Below, piece after piece: positions 1-12,082 of a stretch of 64,000 nt of DNA. Every line of letters starts with the position of its first letter. Position 1 is the first letter of the stretch. The position numbers were made by a program, and so were the translations under genes. Source of the stretch: Siderastrea radians (taxonomy: Eukaryota; Cnidaria; Anthozoa; Scleractinia; Rhizangiidae); assembly GCA_964017195.1 (NCBI GenBank), contig OZ024887.1:3276881-3340880 (forward strand), given 5' to 3'. The notes under the pieces are model-generated. The model saw only the letters and a list, made by a program, of their open reading frames with translations. It had not been told where the DNA came from and made no database searches.

Positions 1-215
1 CCTACCCATAGTCACTTTCGGTCTTGTCGCGTAAGCTGAAGGCTTTAAAATCCGACAACATTAATTGAAATAGCTGTATAAAAGTAGTTTGTACCTTGCC
101 TATCTTAAAGTGGCTTCACACTCACATGTTACCTGACGAATCCCTGTTAGAAATCCTATACAGGATCTTATAAGATTTTTTAGGACCCTGTGTATTGACT
201 AAGTGGATCAAGATC

Positions 216-254
<39 letters not shown>
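216..254. repeat. (AAT)13 microsatellite
   Basis: Uninterrupted trinucleotide AAT repeat, 39 bp. The surrounding 1-640 is AT-rich with no ORF, splice structure or RNA gene that I can support. Confidence 0.95.
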
Positions 255-636
255 CGCAATCTTCTCACCACATTGAGCTAAACTTGTAGTTAATGAAACC
301 TGCACTTAACAGATTTATTATAAGCAGATTAGAGTAAATTTATATGCAGTGTATCTGATCATTTGACAAGTCTGTTACTAGCCATTTCTTTTAGGAATGA
401 TAGTGATGTGAGTGCATGAGCAAACAGAGCACTGAGAGAAGAAAAAAAATCAGACAAGTAGCAATTTGGGACCAAAATCAGATGCACTGCAATAGAATAC
501 AAATGAACATAAATCAAAAATAATTGTATACTCGTGCAAGGGAAACAAAAAAATTGTTTAAGACATTGAAGAGTTCTATTTTCCAAGATAGCAGAAAACT
601 GGAGAACAGCATCCACGAGTAACAGGTTTCAGTTCA

Positions 637-917
637 AGATATCAAGGGGGTTTCAGATGGCTAGGGTTTCAGATGGCAGGGGGTCTGAGATGGCAGGGGG
701 ATTAAGATAGCAGGGGGGATAAGATAATGGGGGGGTTTGAGATAGCAGGAGGGTTGAGATGGCAGGGGTTGAGATAGTAGGGGTTAAGAAAGCTGGGGGT
801 TTAAGATAGCAGGGGGTTTGAGATAGTAGAAGGTTGAGATAGTAGGGGGTTTGAGATGGCAGGGAGTTTGAGATAGCAGGGGGTTTGAGATGGCAGGGGG
901 TTAAGAGAGCAGGGGGT
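637..917. repeat. G-rich minisatellite, unit about 16-17 bp
   Basis: About 16-17 degenerate tandem copies of a unit close to GGGGGTTTGAGATAGCA, with variants TTTCAGATGGCA and TTAAGATAGCA. The plus strand is purine-rich, with runs of 4-7 G in almost every unit. An ATTT-rich stretch follows at 917-950. The sequence from 950 to 1790 shows no feature I can support. Confidence 0.9.
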
Positions 918-1790
918 TTATTTATTTATTTATTCATTCATTTATTTATTAACAATATTTCTAATCAACTGAAATGCCCAGTTCAGAATAGGCTGGTTTC
1001 AAGGAGAAAAGAAAGGTCCATCCAGGATGCTTTGCGTGAAATTCAATTGGCTCATTCTTGACACTTTCCAAAATTGTTACTCACTTGTATGATTACAGAC
1101 CAAATTGGACTCAACTCAGATCTATTACCATTTACACAAATCACGTATCACACCTTGAGCCAATATGATTTCCCACTATCACCTGGGAAATAAGAATTGA
1201 GTTATAAATTTGTCACGAAATGCAGTGTGTTTCTGCAGCTACCAAACCAAATGTCATGAAAGATGAATGAACTAGAATTTACATATAAAATAACCATTAA
1301 CCACCCTGATTGCAATCAACACGCCTTTAACCACCCTTGATTGCAATCAACAGACCAAGTTAGAAGTTTCGGTACGTATTAAAGGAGCCTTCGCAAATTC
1401 ATTCATTGTTAATTAGCAAATATTAGCTAACCTCAATAACGTGCAAGTTTTGAATGAATGACAGCACCAGCTGTATTGTATTCCTAAGTAAATTGCATTT
1501 AACTAAATACAAGGTACCCCAGGCCATGTGACGTTTCAATGATCGGATTAAGGTTCATCCGAGAATTAAGGAACTTAGCTACAATAGTTCTTGCAAAAGA
1601 GCAAACTCACTTGTACTGCTCCAGCTGAGACGAGTCTGGCGGGTCAGACCTATTTCTCTACGTTAAACACAGCAGGCAGTTCGATAAACAAAAGTAAACA
1701 AACTGCACCATAAAACAAGTCGACCGTAAGCAATTATAAAAGTCCGTTCATAAGTGTTACCTAAAAAGTAGTTTCTACCCCTACACCCAC

Positions 1791-2036
1791 CTTGTCATCT
1801 TTGTTTCCTCTTCCTCTACGCTTTTCCAAAGATTGTCCTGATTTCTTGCTAATAAGTGAAGTAAAAGAGCCTTCGGAAATGAGCGGTAAACTCGGGCACT
1901 GTTCTGATCGATCATCTTCTTCATCAAATGAATCCTGTAACGGTTTGTTTACAATGCTAATCCCGTGAACGCTGTTAGAACCGTAAACAGGCTTCGAAGC
2001 TATTCCAAAATGTCCAGAGCTTATCGAAGGAAGCAT
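1791..2036 (-). CDS. possible first coding exon of an unrecognised minus-strand gene (partial)
   Basis: Read on the minus strand from the ATG at 2036, this gives 82 codons in phase 0 up to a good splice donor (AAG then GTGGGT) at 1791/1790. The peptide has an acidic stretch (SFDEEDDRSE), is Ser-rich in the middle and ends in a basic run (KRRGRGNKDD). This looks like a cytosolic, disordered N-terminus. I do not recognise the family. Any following exon would lie left of 1790 or outside the window, and I found none that I trust. It would be transcribed away from TYMP, sharing the 2.1-kb interval that now contains a transposon. It could equally be a chance ORF, since there is no second exon to confirm it. 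Confidence 0.3.
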
Positions 2037-2342
2037 GAAGAATAAAACGAGGTCCAACTAAAGCTCTACTGTCCATGAAAGTGGAATAAACCGGGAACAA
2101 AGAACGAAACATACAACCACTTTAACTCCATGGATACAAGTACAGTCCGTCAAATACGCCCGCTCAGGAAAAAAGCATAGAAAAAGGAAATGTGAAAACT
2201 AAACGACATCGTAGCAAACATCACTTAACAATTCCCAAGGATTTCAGTTCACTTAGTCTTCGTGAAACATTACAGTTCATCCACGCAAAGTCCAAGCAAC
2301 GACGGGACTTTGATTGACGTTGCTTGCCCCCTGAATGCCCTG

Positions 2343-3790
2343 GCCCCGGTTCCTGGAAAGCCGATTAAACTATCCCCCGATTAGCAGTTAATCCACGATT
2401 AAATTCCTTAGCTCCAGAATAACTAATCCAGGGATAAAAAGGCGTTCCTGAAAGCAGAGTTATTCCTCGTTTAACTATCCCTCGGTTAAACTCATATCAA
2501 ACAGGTTAAACAAGTTACCAGCATATAAAAGCGCGGGAAAACGACAGAGCGGGAGAAAAAAGTCGACTCCGATACTCGTTTTATCGATCGATACCTGTTG
2601 TAGTCTATTGTCGATATTTGACCACGGTATGATTTGCCCGTTGTCTGGTTGTGACAAAACAAAACTTCAAACCTTTCCTCAAAGAAAAACAAAGTGGAAA
2701 TCTCGGTTCAGTTCAAAGTGATGCTGATTCGAGGTGAAATGTGAGCTATATGTGGAAATCGGTGAGTTCTCTACCTCTTGATTCTTTCAGCAATCGAAAC
2801 TATTTTGAGCTTGACAAAGCAAGACTTGCCTCTCGGAAAAATGTTAACAATAAAGTACTGATGTGTGCCGAATAATTGTGTTTGATATTTGTAGCCTATC
2901 TGCTTTGTTACGTTCGCCTGGTACCAGGGTACAGAAATCTGACATTTTGTTTTTGTCCTAAATCAGTGAAAAACCTCCGTTTCAGTGTCCGCATTGTTTG
3001 AGAACGACAACAACTTCGCTTTAATTAATCGTCAACATTTTTGTCTTTTATTTACGTTATTTCAATAAAACATCTCCTTCTGCTTTTGCAAAATTGCCAT
3101 AAATATTTTATTTCATTCAACAGTTCTTCTGTAGAAACCTAAAACCGGCAAATTGTTCCGTGAAGAGTTGATTATTCGCGCTATCGCTTGCGATGAAAGA
3201 TGGCTTCGAAATTCATGATTTTCAGTTTCGTTTCATCATAAGCTTACTGCTTTGTGAAGATCCTATTTACTGAAGCCACATTTCCAGAGTTACTGTTTAA
3301 TAGAATTTTATAGAGCTATTGATGGAATTGTTTAATAGTGTTTTATAATATATACAAAAATCGAAAACTCGACTGCACGATTTGCGTGTTTGTGATCTTT
3401 TTTGCTCCATCACATTTCGCTGCAGGTTTTTGAGCCCAAAACTCAGTCAATTACCTCTCGAATTTGTGCCGACAACAAAATTATTTGTTACTTAAATTGC
3501 TGAGAGTAATTTATCCAGCATAAATTGCCTTCTTTCTTTTTCCTTCCTCAATTAAACTGACAATATCGCAAAATTTAAGTGCGCCATTTTGTTTGTTTTG
3601 ATCAAGTTTTTGCCCGATTAGTGAGTTAATCGACCTCGCTAGGTGGATTAAATTTAACCCCTCGTTTATCACTTGGTTAGTGTTAATCGTGCTTTCAGGA
3701 ACAGAATCTAACCGAAGGATAAATTTTCACCCTCGATTAGTGAGATTTAACCCTCGATTAACGCTAATCGGCTTTCCAGGAACCGGGGCC
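2343..3790. mobile_element. non-autonomous DNA transposon, PIF/Harbinger-like, 1.45 kb
   Basis: Perfect inverted termini of 25 bp starting GCCCCGGTTCCTGGAAAG occupy 2343-2367 and 3766-3790. They are flanked by the 3-bp direct repeat CTG (2340-2342 and 3791-3793). A 3-bp CWG or TWA target duplication is known for PIF/Harbinger elements. Subterminal DNA is full of short GATTAA/TTAATC motifs in both orientations. There is no transposase; the ORFs inside (2475-2692) are short and unconvincing. It lies between the possible minus-strand exon at 1791-2036 and the TYMP start, so it changes the spacing of any shared promoter. The family assignment rests on termini and target duplication only. Confidence 0.75.
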
Positions 3791-4182
3791 TGATCTGCGG
3801 TGTCGAGTTTGATGTCAACACTGACTAGAAAGGGGAGGGGGGAGAGGATGAAACGTTATTGCGAGTAATGAAGTTCTGTTTGACTTTTTATTCACCTAAT
3901 TAAAAGAATTCATTAAGAAGGTACGTCAAAGCAAAAAAATTTCCTTTTTCTCTTTCAGAGAGAAAAACACGGCGAAACAAATACGTAACTGAAGTGCAAG
4001 CCCCTATGGGGTGGGGTGGGGAAAACGAAAATAAAAGGCAATGTGATGGGAAGCTACTCACGAGGAACGCGTCCTCGGACTCGTGGCTGGACTCTCAGGC
4101 GAGAAAGCAGAGCATTAGGCAACTGGCTTCCAGTGATCTGTTAAGTTGCATTTCTAAGCTTAGATCCTAAATTAGCATCAAC

Positions 4183-7100
4183 ATGTCCATTTCATTTCGC
4201 ATCCCAGATCTGATTGCCAAAAAGCGGGACGGTGATGAACTGTCCGAGAACGAAATACACCATTTCGTGAAGTGCGCGGCTTCGAACGGTGCCTCCGAAA
4301 GCCAAATCGGTGCGATGCTCATGGCCATCTATCTCAAAGGAATGAATCGCGATGAAACTGTGCATCTTACAAAGGCAATGATTTCTACCGGTAGCTCTTT
4401 ATCATGGCCTGAAGAGTGGCAGGGAAGTGTCGCAGATAAGCATTCTACAGGCGGAGTAGGGGACAAAGTTAGCATCGCGCTTGTACCCGCATTGGCGGTT
4501 TGTGGAGTGAAAGTACCCATGATTTCTGGCCGAGGTCTTGGTCATACCGGTATGCGCTCTATGTCGTCTTATATATAGTCTATTTTTTGCTAGATTTATC
4601 GTTGTTTACACTTTTGAAAATCAAAACTTTCTGTAAAGCGGAACGTGCCAAATATTAGAACGAACACTTCAAACCATGTTAATATCGTGTTTTATAATAT
4701 TTATATTCGTAATAGTCAATTTCCTGTTAGGTATCCGCGGTATTCCTTAAGCAGGTTACCTTTTATAATCACTGCAAGGTAAAACACGTTTTTGTACATT
4801 GTTTTGTATTCAGTCGTGCCGGAAAGCTTTGAAGAAAAGCGGATTATATTAATAATGCCTTTGTTATTGACGAAGAAAACTGGGGGACTTGGTTATATTC
4901 TCGGTTGTATTGTACACAGTAATAACGTACACAGAGTTGACCTTTGCCCTTATATGGAGATTAAAGGGGAGGGGTGAGGGGCGGGACACATCAACCATTT
5001 CAGTTTACTCTCCGGCTCGAGGCGGGGGTTGACCAAATGGTATAATTTCTGAGTCATTTTGGTCTATAGAGTTTTCCATTTCGTATTATGTACAAGTAAG
5101 GATTGAAGATTTTATGCATCAGTCAATTCCAGTCTTGCCCATCCCCCTGAGCATTAGTCAGGCATTTGCTCACGTTTTACATGTAATCCCGGGGGTGGGG
5201 CATTTGGATGTTCAGGGTCAGCATTTGCCTACCTGGGGTATTTGACACCCTATACAAGGGTAGAGTATTTTGCAAATCTGGACTATTTTGCTCTAGTGTA
5301 GTGATCAGTTTGAGGTCGTCCATGATCTTCCATTCCTTTGTTGTTGTTTGCTTATTGATTTCATCACTTGTTGATTAAATACTGTATCAAGTGAAATTAA
5401 TTCTACATATAAATGTATCGATTTAAAAGCTGTCCAAGATGACCAGTTTCATAAATTTTTTTTTACTTTATTGGCCGTTTGTTAAATGCGGATAATGCGA
5501 TTTCAGTTCTTCTTTAAATTAATTCTTTTAAACATCTCTTGGCTTATTAAATTAACAATTATGAATTGTGGTTGTCAAAATGAAATAAATGAATGAACAG
5601 CTGAGCCAATTAGTAAACCAAAAGCAACTGCGATGTAGTGTTTTTACAGAATTTGGCATGTTATTTGACAAGTGGCATCTTAAATGAGCCAAGGAGGCCC
5701 ACACAGCCGCAGCTTATCCCGGTTTCTGTAGCATGAAGCAACTGAGAATATTGCTACTCCCCCTGGATGGGATGCTAGTCCATCGTAGGGTTACCCCCCC
5801 CCCCAGCAGTATGTCATCGGTACCCATTTACGCCTGGGTGGAGAGAGACAATGTGGAGTAAAGCTTCTTGTCTAAGGAAACAACATGATGGCAGGGACTG
5901 GGCCTTGAACCACCATGCAACCTTCAGATGTGAAGTCCAACGCACTAACCACTGTACCCCCAAAAAAACAACCAAACAGCATTGAAAATAATGATTAGGA
6001 ACACTTTCTCATTATGATTTATTAAACCTTAAGCAGCATTGCTTTCTAGATGATCCTGGGGGTGGGGCATTTGCCTTCTGTTCCTGGCCCCACCCCAGGG
6101 CATTTGACAGACTTATTTGTCCCCAGCCCCAGAATTAATGCCATTTAAAAAAATGATAATGCCCTGGGGGGAGGTTGGTCCAGAGGGGGGGTGGGCACTG
6201 CTCTATTTAGGTTCAACATCAGCAGTAGTTTTATCATCTATCAAAAGTCCTTTGGAATTGTCAGTAAGACCTGTTCGATTTTTAGATGGCTTAAGTTTTC
6301 TTATGCTGTCTTTTCTCAGGATGGAGATTCTGATATTAAGAACAACCTCTAATTTGTGATGGGGGGCTTTTCTTTAGAGTGAATCTGGGTAGAAGCAAGA
6401 GAGGAAACAAAAAGGCCTGATAGGTTTTGCTTGTGTTGGTTGAAAAAGATATATTTTTATGACAGAAATTGAAAGAGTACCTAATCACAGGTTAGACAAC
6501 CTCAGGCCAAATTTTGAAAAATCACTTGCAGAAATCACTTGAATCACTCAAGGCCCCATGGGGCCAGGTGAGGTGGACAGGGGGGGGGATAAATTCCTGT
6601 ACCCGTACCCTTTAATCCTGTCTTCTGTCCTATTTCTGTTGAGTGCCGCCTCTTCGCACCTTTTCGATTGCAAGATGTTGTGCAATGTTCCATAACTTCC
6701 TCCTTCCCCTTAAAATCCCACTGCCTGCCTTCCCTACTCCTGCCTCCTGAACACCTCCCACCCCCTTTTCTCCTGGGCTCTTGCCTCCTCCCTCCCCCCC
6801 CCCCCACAGTTGGCCCTTGGGCTCCACGTTGATATTTACAAAGTGCTCAGGGGAAGATATGGTTAAATATAATAACATTCTTTTCCAGGTTATCTTTAAT
6901 CAATTTATTCTTTTTATTTAGGGGGAACCCTGGACAAGTTAGAGTCCATTCCAGGATTTCAAGTGAATATGGACTCCAAGAAGATGTGTGATGTTCTGGA
7001 GAAAGTTGGCTGTTGCATTGTGGGACAGACAGATTCTCTGGTTCCTGCTGATCGGGTGTTGTATGCCATAAGGGATGTGACTGGTACAGTGGAATCTCTG

Positions 7101-9867
7101 CCTCTTATAACAAGCTCCATCATATCCAAGAAGGCTTGTGGTATGTATATGTCGTCGTTCAATTTAATCCTTGGTTCAATTTTTATTTTCCTTTGTTTTT
7201 ATCTCATTATCATACATTACCATACACAAAAAATAAAGGCAAATAGATAATAATTTAATAATAATAATTTAGAACTTATATAGTGCATTTTCTATATGAA
7301 TATAATCAAATGCGCTTTACAAGCAGGTGGAATTGGAATTTGGAAATGTTGGTTTTTACGGGGGGGAGGAAAACCGGAGAACCCGGAGAAAAACCCTCGG
7401 AGCAAGGACGAGAACCAACAACAAACTCAACCCACATACAACACCGGATCCGGGAATCGAACCCGGGCCACATATTTGGTGGGAGGCGAGTGCTCTCACC
7501 ACTGCACCATCCTTGCTCCCCTATAATAAAAATAAAAATTGAACCAAGGATAAAATTGAACCACAACATAATATTTTAAAAATAAAAATGAAATTAGTTA
7601 CGTATCCTCATTGGAGGGACCAAACTCCCAGTTGGGGTGGGGGGGGGGGTGTGCTTCCAGTTTATGAAAAGGTGGAAGGAAAATTTTTTTGCTTTTACAT
7701 ATTTGAAAGGGTCACCAAAATAGACCTGGAACTCAAGAATACGAGTTAAGACTAAGGTCTGCTAGTACCAAAAAGGGTTGCAAACTTTTGGCATAAATTA
7801 CAATAGGGAAAAATGCACAAAAGCTTGGAGCCTTCAAAGCAACTAGAAACCTGATTATCAACTTTTTTTTTTTTTTTGGTTTTCCTTATGGTAAAAAGAG
7901 ACAAATTTTTGTTCTGGGTATAATAAAAAGGAAATGGTCTGAGCCTCAGGGTGAAACCTTCCTACGCAAAACTTATTTGAGTGCCTCCCACCCCTGCCCC
8001 AGAGCTAATGTTGCGTTACTTAGAGGACCATGTAAAAATTGCAGTTGGTAACCTCATGACAGTAGACAACCCCTAAGTATGTATGTGCCTCAATAAAATT
8101 TATTGCCCAATCTGTTAGTTGGGCAATAAAGGAAGGTTAGCATGTAGCGTGGTTTTACTTAACCTGTGAAACATCATCTAACAATGAGTGTCTAATAGTC
8201 AAAAGTAAACAAAAACTTAGTGTGTAATAGTTTAGTAACCATTTCATGGGTTAAGCAAAATCACTCTACCAAGAGCTAAATTCGTCTTCTAGGTTTAAGA
8301 AGCAGGTTGAGTTGTTGTTTATTTACATCTTTGCTTCAAGGGTTTTCCTGTGGGTTCTCAGATTGTACTCTTTCCAGAAAAACCCAATTATGGTTCTAAC
8401 TTCCACGTCTTCAAACTATAATTAGGGACTTGGTCGTAAGGCTGTTGACTGTTTTAACCCTTTGTAATTATCTGTAACAGTTTGATTGAGATGAAAGACA
8501 GCATCGTCAGTATCATCTGCCAAATGTTAACATCTATTACAATTTCCTCTTTCTTCTCAAATCAGAAAACCCCTCTGCCCTGGTACTTGATGTGAAGTAT
8601 GGAAAAGCAGCTTTTGCCACAACAGAAGAGAAGGCTCAAGCCCTTGCGCATACCCTGGTTGGTACATGCCATGGCCTTGGCATTAAGGCAGTGGCGCTGA
8701 TCACCAGCATGAATGCACCCATTGGAAGGGCCATAGGTAACGCTGTGGAGGTGGCTGAAGCCATTAGCTGCCTGAACGGCAAGGGTCCTGAGGATTTGAG
8801 GGAATTAGTATGTGAGGAAGGTAAGAGCTGATTATGTCTACTTTATAATCAACTTTTTTACATCTCAGTTATACACCATCTAGAAACAATGACTATGATG
8901 AATAACTCGATCTGATTAACCTTTAGAACATGTGTGAGCTATATAAAAAGCCCTAAAGGGCCTTCACAGGAACTATAAGGATATGAGATTATAAGTTTTA
9001 AACATGGCACATGTTTACCATTTGATGACTGTAGGGTAGCCAGCTTTGTTGGTTGTTTCTCCTTGTGATTCTGTACCAATAATCAAATCTCTGGGTTAAC
9101 TAAAACTCTGTTCACAGATGTTCTTTTTTCTCTTAGTATTGCTGAGTGTGCGAGTGAACTAATGCAGTGTTTCTTAATGAGTGTGAATGGAGATGCAGGG
9201 GTTGGCGGTGGCGGTACAGAATAGTCAACTTCGACTGAAACAAATTGAAAAACTGCTCTGGTCACCGCTAGCTTTGCAAGCCAACTGAGAGAACAAGTGG
9301 TGATTACTATTTAATTTTTTAGGTGGTCATCTGCTTTATGCTTTGAACAAAGTGGAATCAGAAAACGAAGGCACAAAACTCATTGCCGACACCTTGGACA
9401 ATGGAAAAGCTCTTCAAAAATTCTGTGAGATGCTAACAGCACAGGGAGTTCAACCAGATGTGGCAAAAAAGCTTTGCACCCCTGGGGCAGACCCCCTCAG
9501 CATCATATCCCTTGCATCCCAAAAAACAGAGCTTGTTGCCGAAAAGAGCGGGATGGTGTCTGAAATAGATGCTCTTGCTTTGGCAAAAGTAACTCATGAG
9601 CTTGGGGCAGGTAGACATCAGTCCAGTAGCAACATCGATCATGGTGTTGGTGTTGTGCTGAGCGTAAGAGTTGGTCAGTTCATAACAAAGGGCAACAAAT
9701 GGGCCACTGTTCATCACAGTGGCAACCTTTCTGATTCCCATATAGCTTCTTTGAAACAGGGCCTAGAGATTGATGAAAGTGGTGGTACTGTCGACTTGCC
9801 TGCTTCATCAAGAATCATTGATATCATCGACAACAAGAGGCGGCACTCAATTTTTGTTTGTCAGTAG
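4183..9867 (+). CDS. TYMP: thymidine phosphorylase, 4 coding exons, 461 aa
   Basis: Cytosolic enzyme that converts thymidine (or deoxyuridine) and phosphate to the free base and 2-deoxyribose 1-phosphate. Coding exons are 4183-4549, 6922-7140, 8566-8820 and 9323-9867. All three introns are GT-AG and phase 1, and the joined frame is open for 1386 nt including TAG. The glycosyltransferase-family-3 signature [16 protein letters not shown] is at residues 115-130, and intron 1 cuts a Gly codon inside it. The phosphate-binding loop [10 protein letters not shown] is at 86-95. In exon 2, IRDVTG and ITSSIISKK supply the Arg, Ser and Lys known to hold the pyrimidine in this family. Exon 4 carries the C-terminal alpha/beta domain (GAGRHQ, then the [17 protein letters not shown] region). 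The length fits bacterial and animal enzymes (440-480 aa). The ATG at 4183 is the first in frame and gives a normal N-terminus. No frame breaks were seen. Confidence 0.95.
5690..5961 (-). mobile_element. tRNA-derived SINE in TYMP intron 1
   Basis: On the minus strand the right end is a tRNA-like head. Its box-A-like stretch is at 5941-5957 (TACAGTGGTTAGTGCG), and the box-B-like GGTTCAAGGCC is at 5901-5911. A roughly 200-bp non-tRNA body follows. These are the internal RNA polymerase III promoter boxes of SINEs. The poly-C at 5799-5809 belongs to the body. It sits antisense to TYMP. The exact left boundary is uncertain. Confidence 0.7.
6924..6948 (+). other. second half of the TYMP signature, restored by splicing
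   Basis: The first codons of TYMP exon 2 encode GTLDKLES, completing the family signature begun by SGRGLGHTG at the end of exon 1. This alignment to the family fixes the intron 1 acceptor at the AG at 6920-6921. Confidence 0.9.
7157..7561. repeat. 31-bp inverted repeat enclosing a SINE in TYMP intron 2
   Basis: The arms at 7157-7187 and 7531-7561 are reverse complements with one mismatch. Each contains GGTTCAATTTTTATT or its complement. They begin only 16 bp after the exon 2 donor. The interior is almost entirely the SINE at 7246-7521. The arms could be ends of a small foldback element that took a SINE insertion, or an inverted duplication made at the time of insertion. Confidence 0.85.
7246..7521 (-). 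mobile_element. tRNA-derived SINE in TYMP intron 2
   Basis: On the minus strand the head has box A (CTCTCACCACTGCACC on the plus strand, 7493-7508) and a perfect box B, GGTTCGATTCC (plus-strand complement at 7453-7463). The body ends in a TATATAAGTTCTAAATTATT-like tail with ATT repeats at 7250-7270. This is a textbook RNA polymerase III SINE, different in body from the one at 5690-5961. Confidence 0.85.
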
Positions 9868-10723
9868 TACAGGTGTACATGCAGCAGAAAATACTACTAA
9901 ACCATCGAGAATTATTTGCAGACGGGGGAATATTGGTTAGCCAAGGTCTTTAAGCTTACAGGGTTGTTTTGAGGTAGGGGTCAAGGTTAAAGAATGAGAT
10001 ATTTTACATTTCACATCACTATCATTTGTTGCAGCTCATTTTAGTTGACTATGTGCCAGGAAAAATGAGTGTGAAACTAACATGAGTGTCAACAGCACGA
10101 ACACAACTGTGTCTGATTGAAAGAGCAATCAAGTGATTACTTCTTCATAATATGATTGCTGCTATGAACTTCCAATATAATTTATTTGTGATTTTGTCAA
10201 TGTTTGATGAACTCATGTCATAGACTCAATGTATTCACGTAGTTTTATTAATGGAACCTTATAGTTGGTGCCCTGAGTAAGGGTCTTTGGTGATTGAAGC
10301 TGTCGTGGCCTAGACAAACATGTTTTAGTCATACTAAACGTATACCATCTATTCAATGACGATTGGGATACATTATTTTGGTTACAAAGAGAGCACTATT
10401 ATATTTTTGGGTTGAAAATTAATCATACTTACACTGTCAGAATGTGCTTTTCTTTTCATTTGTATCAATCACGATATGTGCTTGGTATTCAGGGATTTTT
10501 TTAATGCTTGATCGCGGTTACTCTCAAACATCAGTCTTTTGCTCATTCCCAAGACATGAGCCTGGGATTATTTTCTCACCATTATAATAGCAGTTTTATT
10601 CAAATTATTTGAAGAGTACTTTAATTATTGATGCGGTATTTCCCTTGTTTGTTGAAGTTGTATGTAATTATATGATTATATGTAAAAAAAAACATGTGAA
10701 ATGGTGTGAACAAGGTAAACTGA

Positions 10724-10739
10724 AATAAACTTGAATAAA
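10724..10739 (+). terminator. TYMP polyadenylation signals
   Basis: Two AATAAA hexamers (10724-10729 and 10734-10739) lie about 860 bp past the TYMP stop codon. They are the first canonical pair on this strand downstream of the gene, so the mRNA probably ends just beyond them. The stretch 9868-10720 is then 3' UTR with no ORF. Confidence 0.6.
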
Positions 10740-11213
10740 AATTTTGCATGTTTCTTTTTATTACAAAAGAATATTTTGAATCTTGCAAGCTTGAGGTCAC
10801 CTTAAATTGTACTTCATATTACCAACCCTTTTCTTGAGTGAAACTTTAAAGCATTTGTGTGAAGCTTTCAAGCAATATTTCCTTTGCAAAAATTATGCTC
10901 ATATATCACACACCCAGACTGGTTGCATAACCATGTTAGGTCAGGTTATGTAAACACAGGCATAGCATACCACAACATTATTTTTTGGCATTTCCTCTTT
11001 TTTCCATCTCTCTCTCCTTTTTTTTTTTAACAGAATGAATACAATGTAACCAGTTTATGCTTACATAACCTAGTACAAAAAACTTAAGGGTGTTGGAAGA
11101 ATTTTAAATTGCATTAATTATTGTATAAAACCCTCTGACTCCTTCACACTTTCTCTAAATTATGTTTGCATCAGGCTATGTGAGCAGTAGCAACATTTTC
11201 TATTTCCTACATG

Positions 11214-11390
11214 AATAGGCCATTTCCGAATTGCTTTCAGCCTCCCTATCATAGTGAGGCTAGGTGCACAACCTTTCATATGAAAATGAGTTATCATTCA
11301 CATGCAAATAAAACTAATTTTCATATGAAAGGATGTGAACCTAGCCTCACTTTGATAGGGAAGTTCAAGACAATTCGTAAATGGCCTATT
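11214..11390. mobile_element. palindromic MITE between TYMP and ATP5PB
   Basis: The 177-bp unit is an almost complete palindrome. The left arm starts AATAGGCCATTTCCGAATTG and the right arm ends CAATTCGTAAATGGCCTATT. Internal arms TTTCATATGAAAA and AGTGAGGCTAGGT pair with their complements. No coding capacity. The surrounding 10750-11950 is intergenic, including an ORF on the minus strand at 11402-11758 that I judge spurious. Confidence 0.8.
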
Positions 11391-11966
11391 GGAATGGTTT
11401 TTTACCTCCCCCCCCCCCCATAAGAAAAAAACCACAACAGCAATCCACCTCTTTTGAAGCAGCGATACTTTGAGTGGCAAAGTGCCAGAGAGACTTGCTT
11501 GGCAGCAGGAGCATTGTGCTCCTGACAGGTCAAACCATGCTGGATTGGTATCTGGGAGAGGGGACTGAAAAAAGAAAATTCCCAATCCTCCAAATACTCC
11601 AGACTGGGGGTTGGGCATGGGACTAACAGGTCACCTACTGTATTGAGTAAGGGAAGGTGCAAGCAGTATGGTGAGAGAATGACTGCCATGGCAGATGTTG
11701 GACAAACCCATGGAGGATGACAAGCCTGGCACGAGCCTTGCCTCCTATGTAGACACACCTTCAGTCACTCAATATACCTCAGTGCTGGAGTAGAAAAAAT
11801 TGTATGACAAGCCAAACTGACATCCAACTCTGACATAAGTTGAAGACATCTAAAATATGCAACTGCTGGCTGAGTTTTAGTCTCCAAAGTTGTCATGTAT
11901 AGAAAAACTGCTGTAAGGGCACAAAATAACTGAAACAAAGAGGCACACATTTAAAACCAACTTATC

Positions 11967-11972
11967 TTTATT
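11967..11972 (-). terminator. ATP5PB polyadenylation signal
   Basis: AATAAA on the minus strand, 111 bp beyond the ATP5PB stop codon at 12083. The two genes therefore end tail to tail with about 1.2 kb between their predicted 3' ends. Confidence 0.6.
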
Positions 11973-12082
11973 CAGCAATCACCAAAGTCATACTTGAGGT
12001 ACAGTAGGGATCTAGTAACAGGCATTTTATTCACAAAAGCATAGCAACAACAATTAAAAAATTTGAATGGTAAAAAGTCACT

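Noticed and set aside
359..616. 85-aa minus-strand ORF near the left edge
   Set aside because: AT-rich, Leu/Phe/Ser-biased translation without supporting splice or promoter signals.
6544..6878. Gly/Arg-rich minus-strand ORFs in TYMP intron 1
   Set aside because: They are produced by C-rich low-complexity runs (6720-6810), with no protein-like features.
11402..11758. 118-aa minus-strand ORF between TYMP and ATP5PB
   Set aside because: No family resemblance, no splice partners, and it overlaps a poly-C tract; probably chance.
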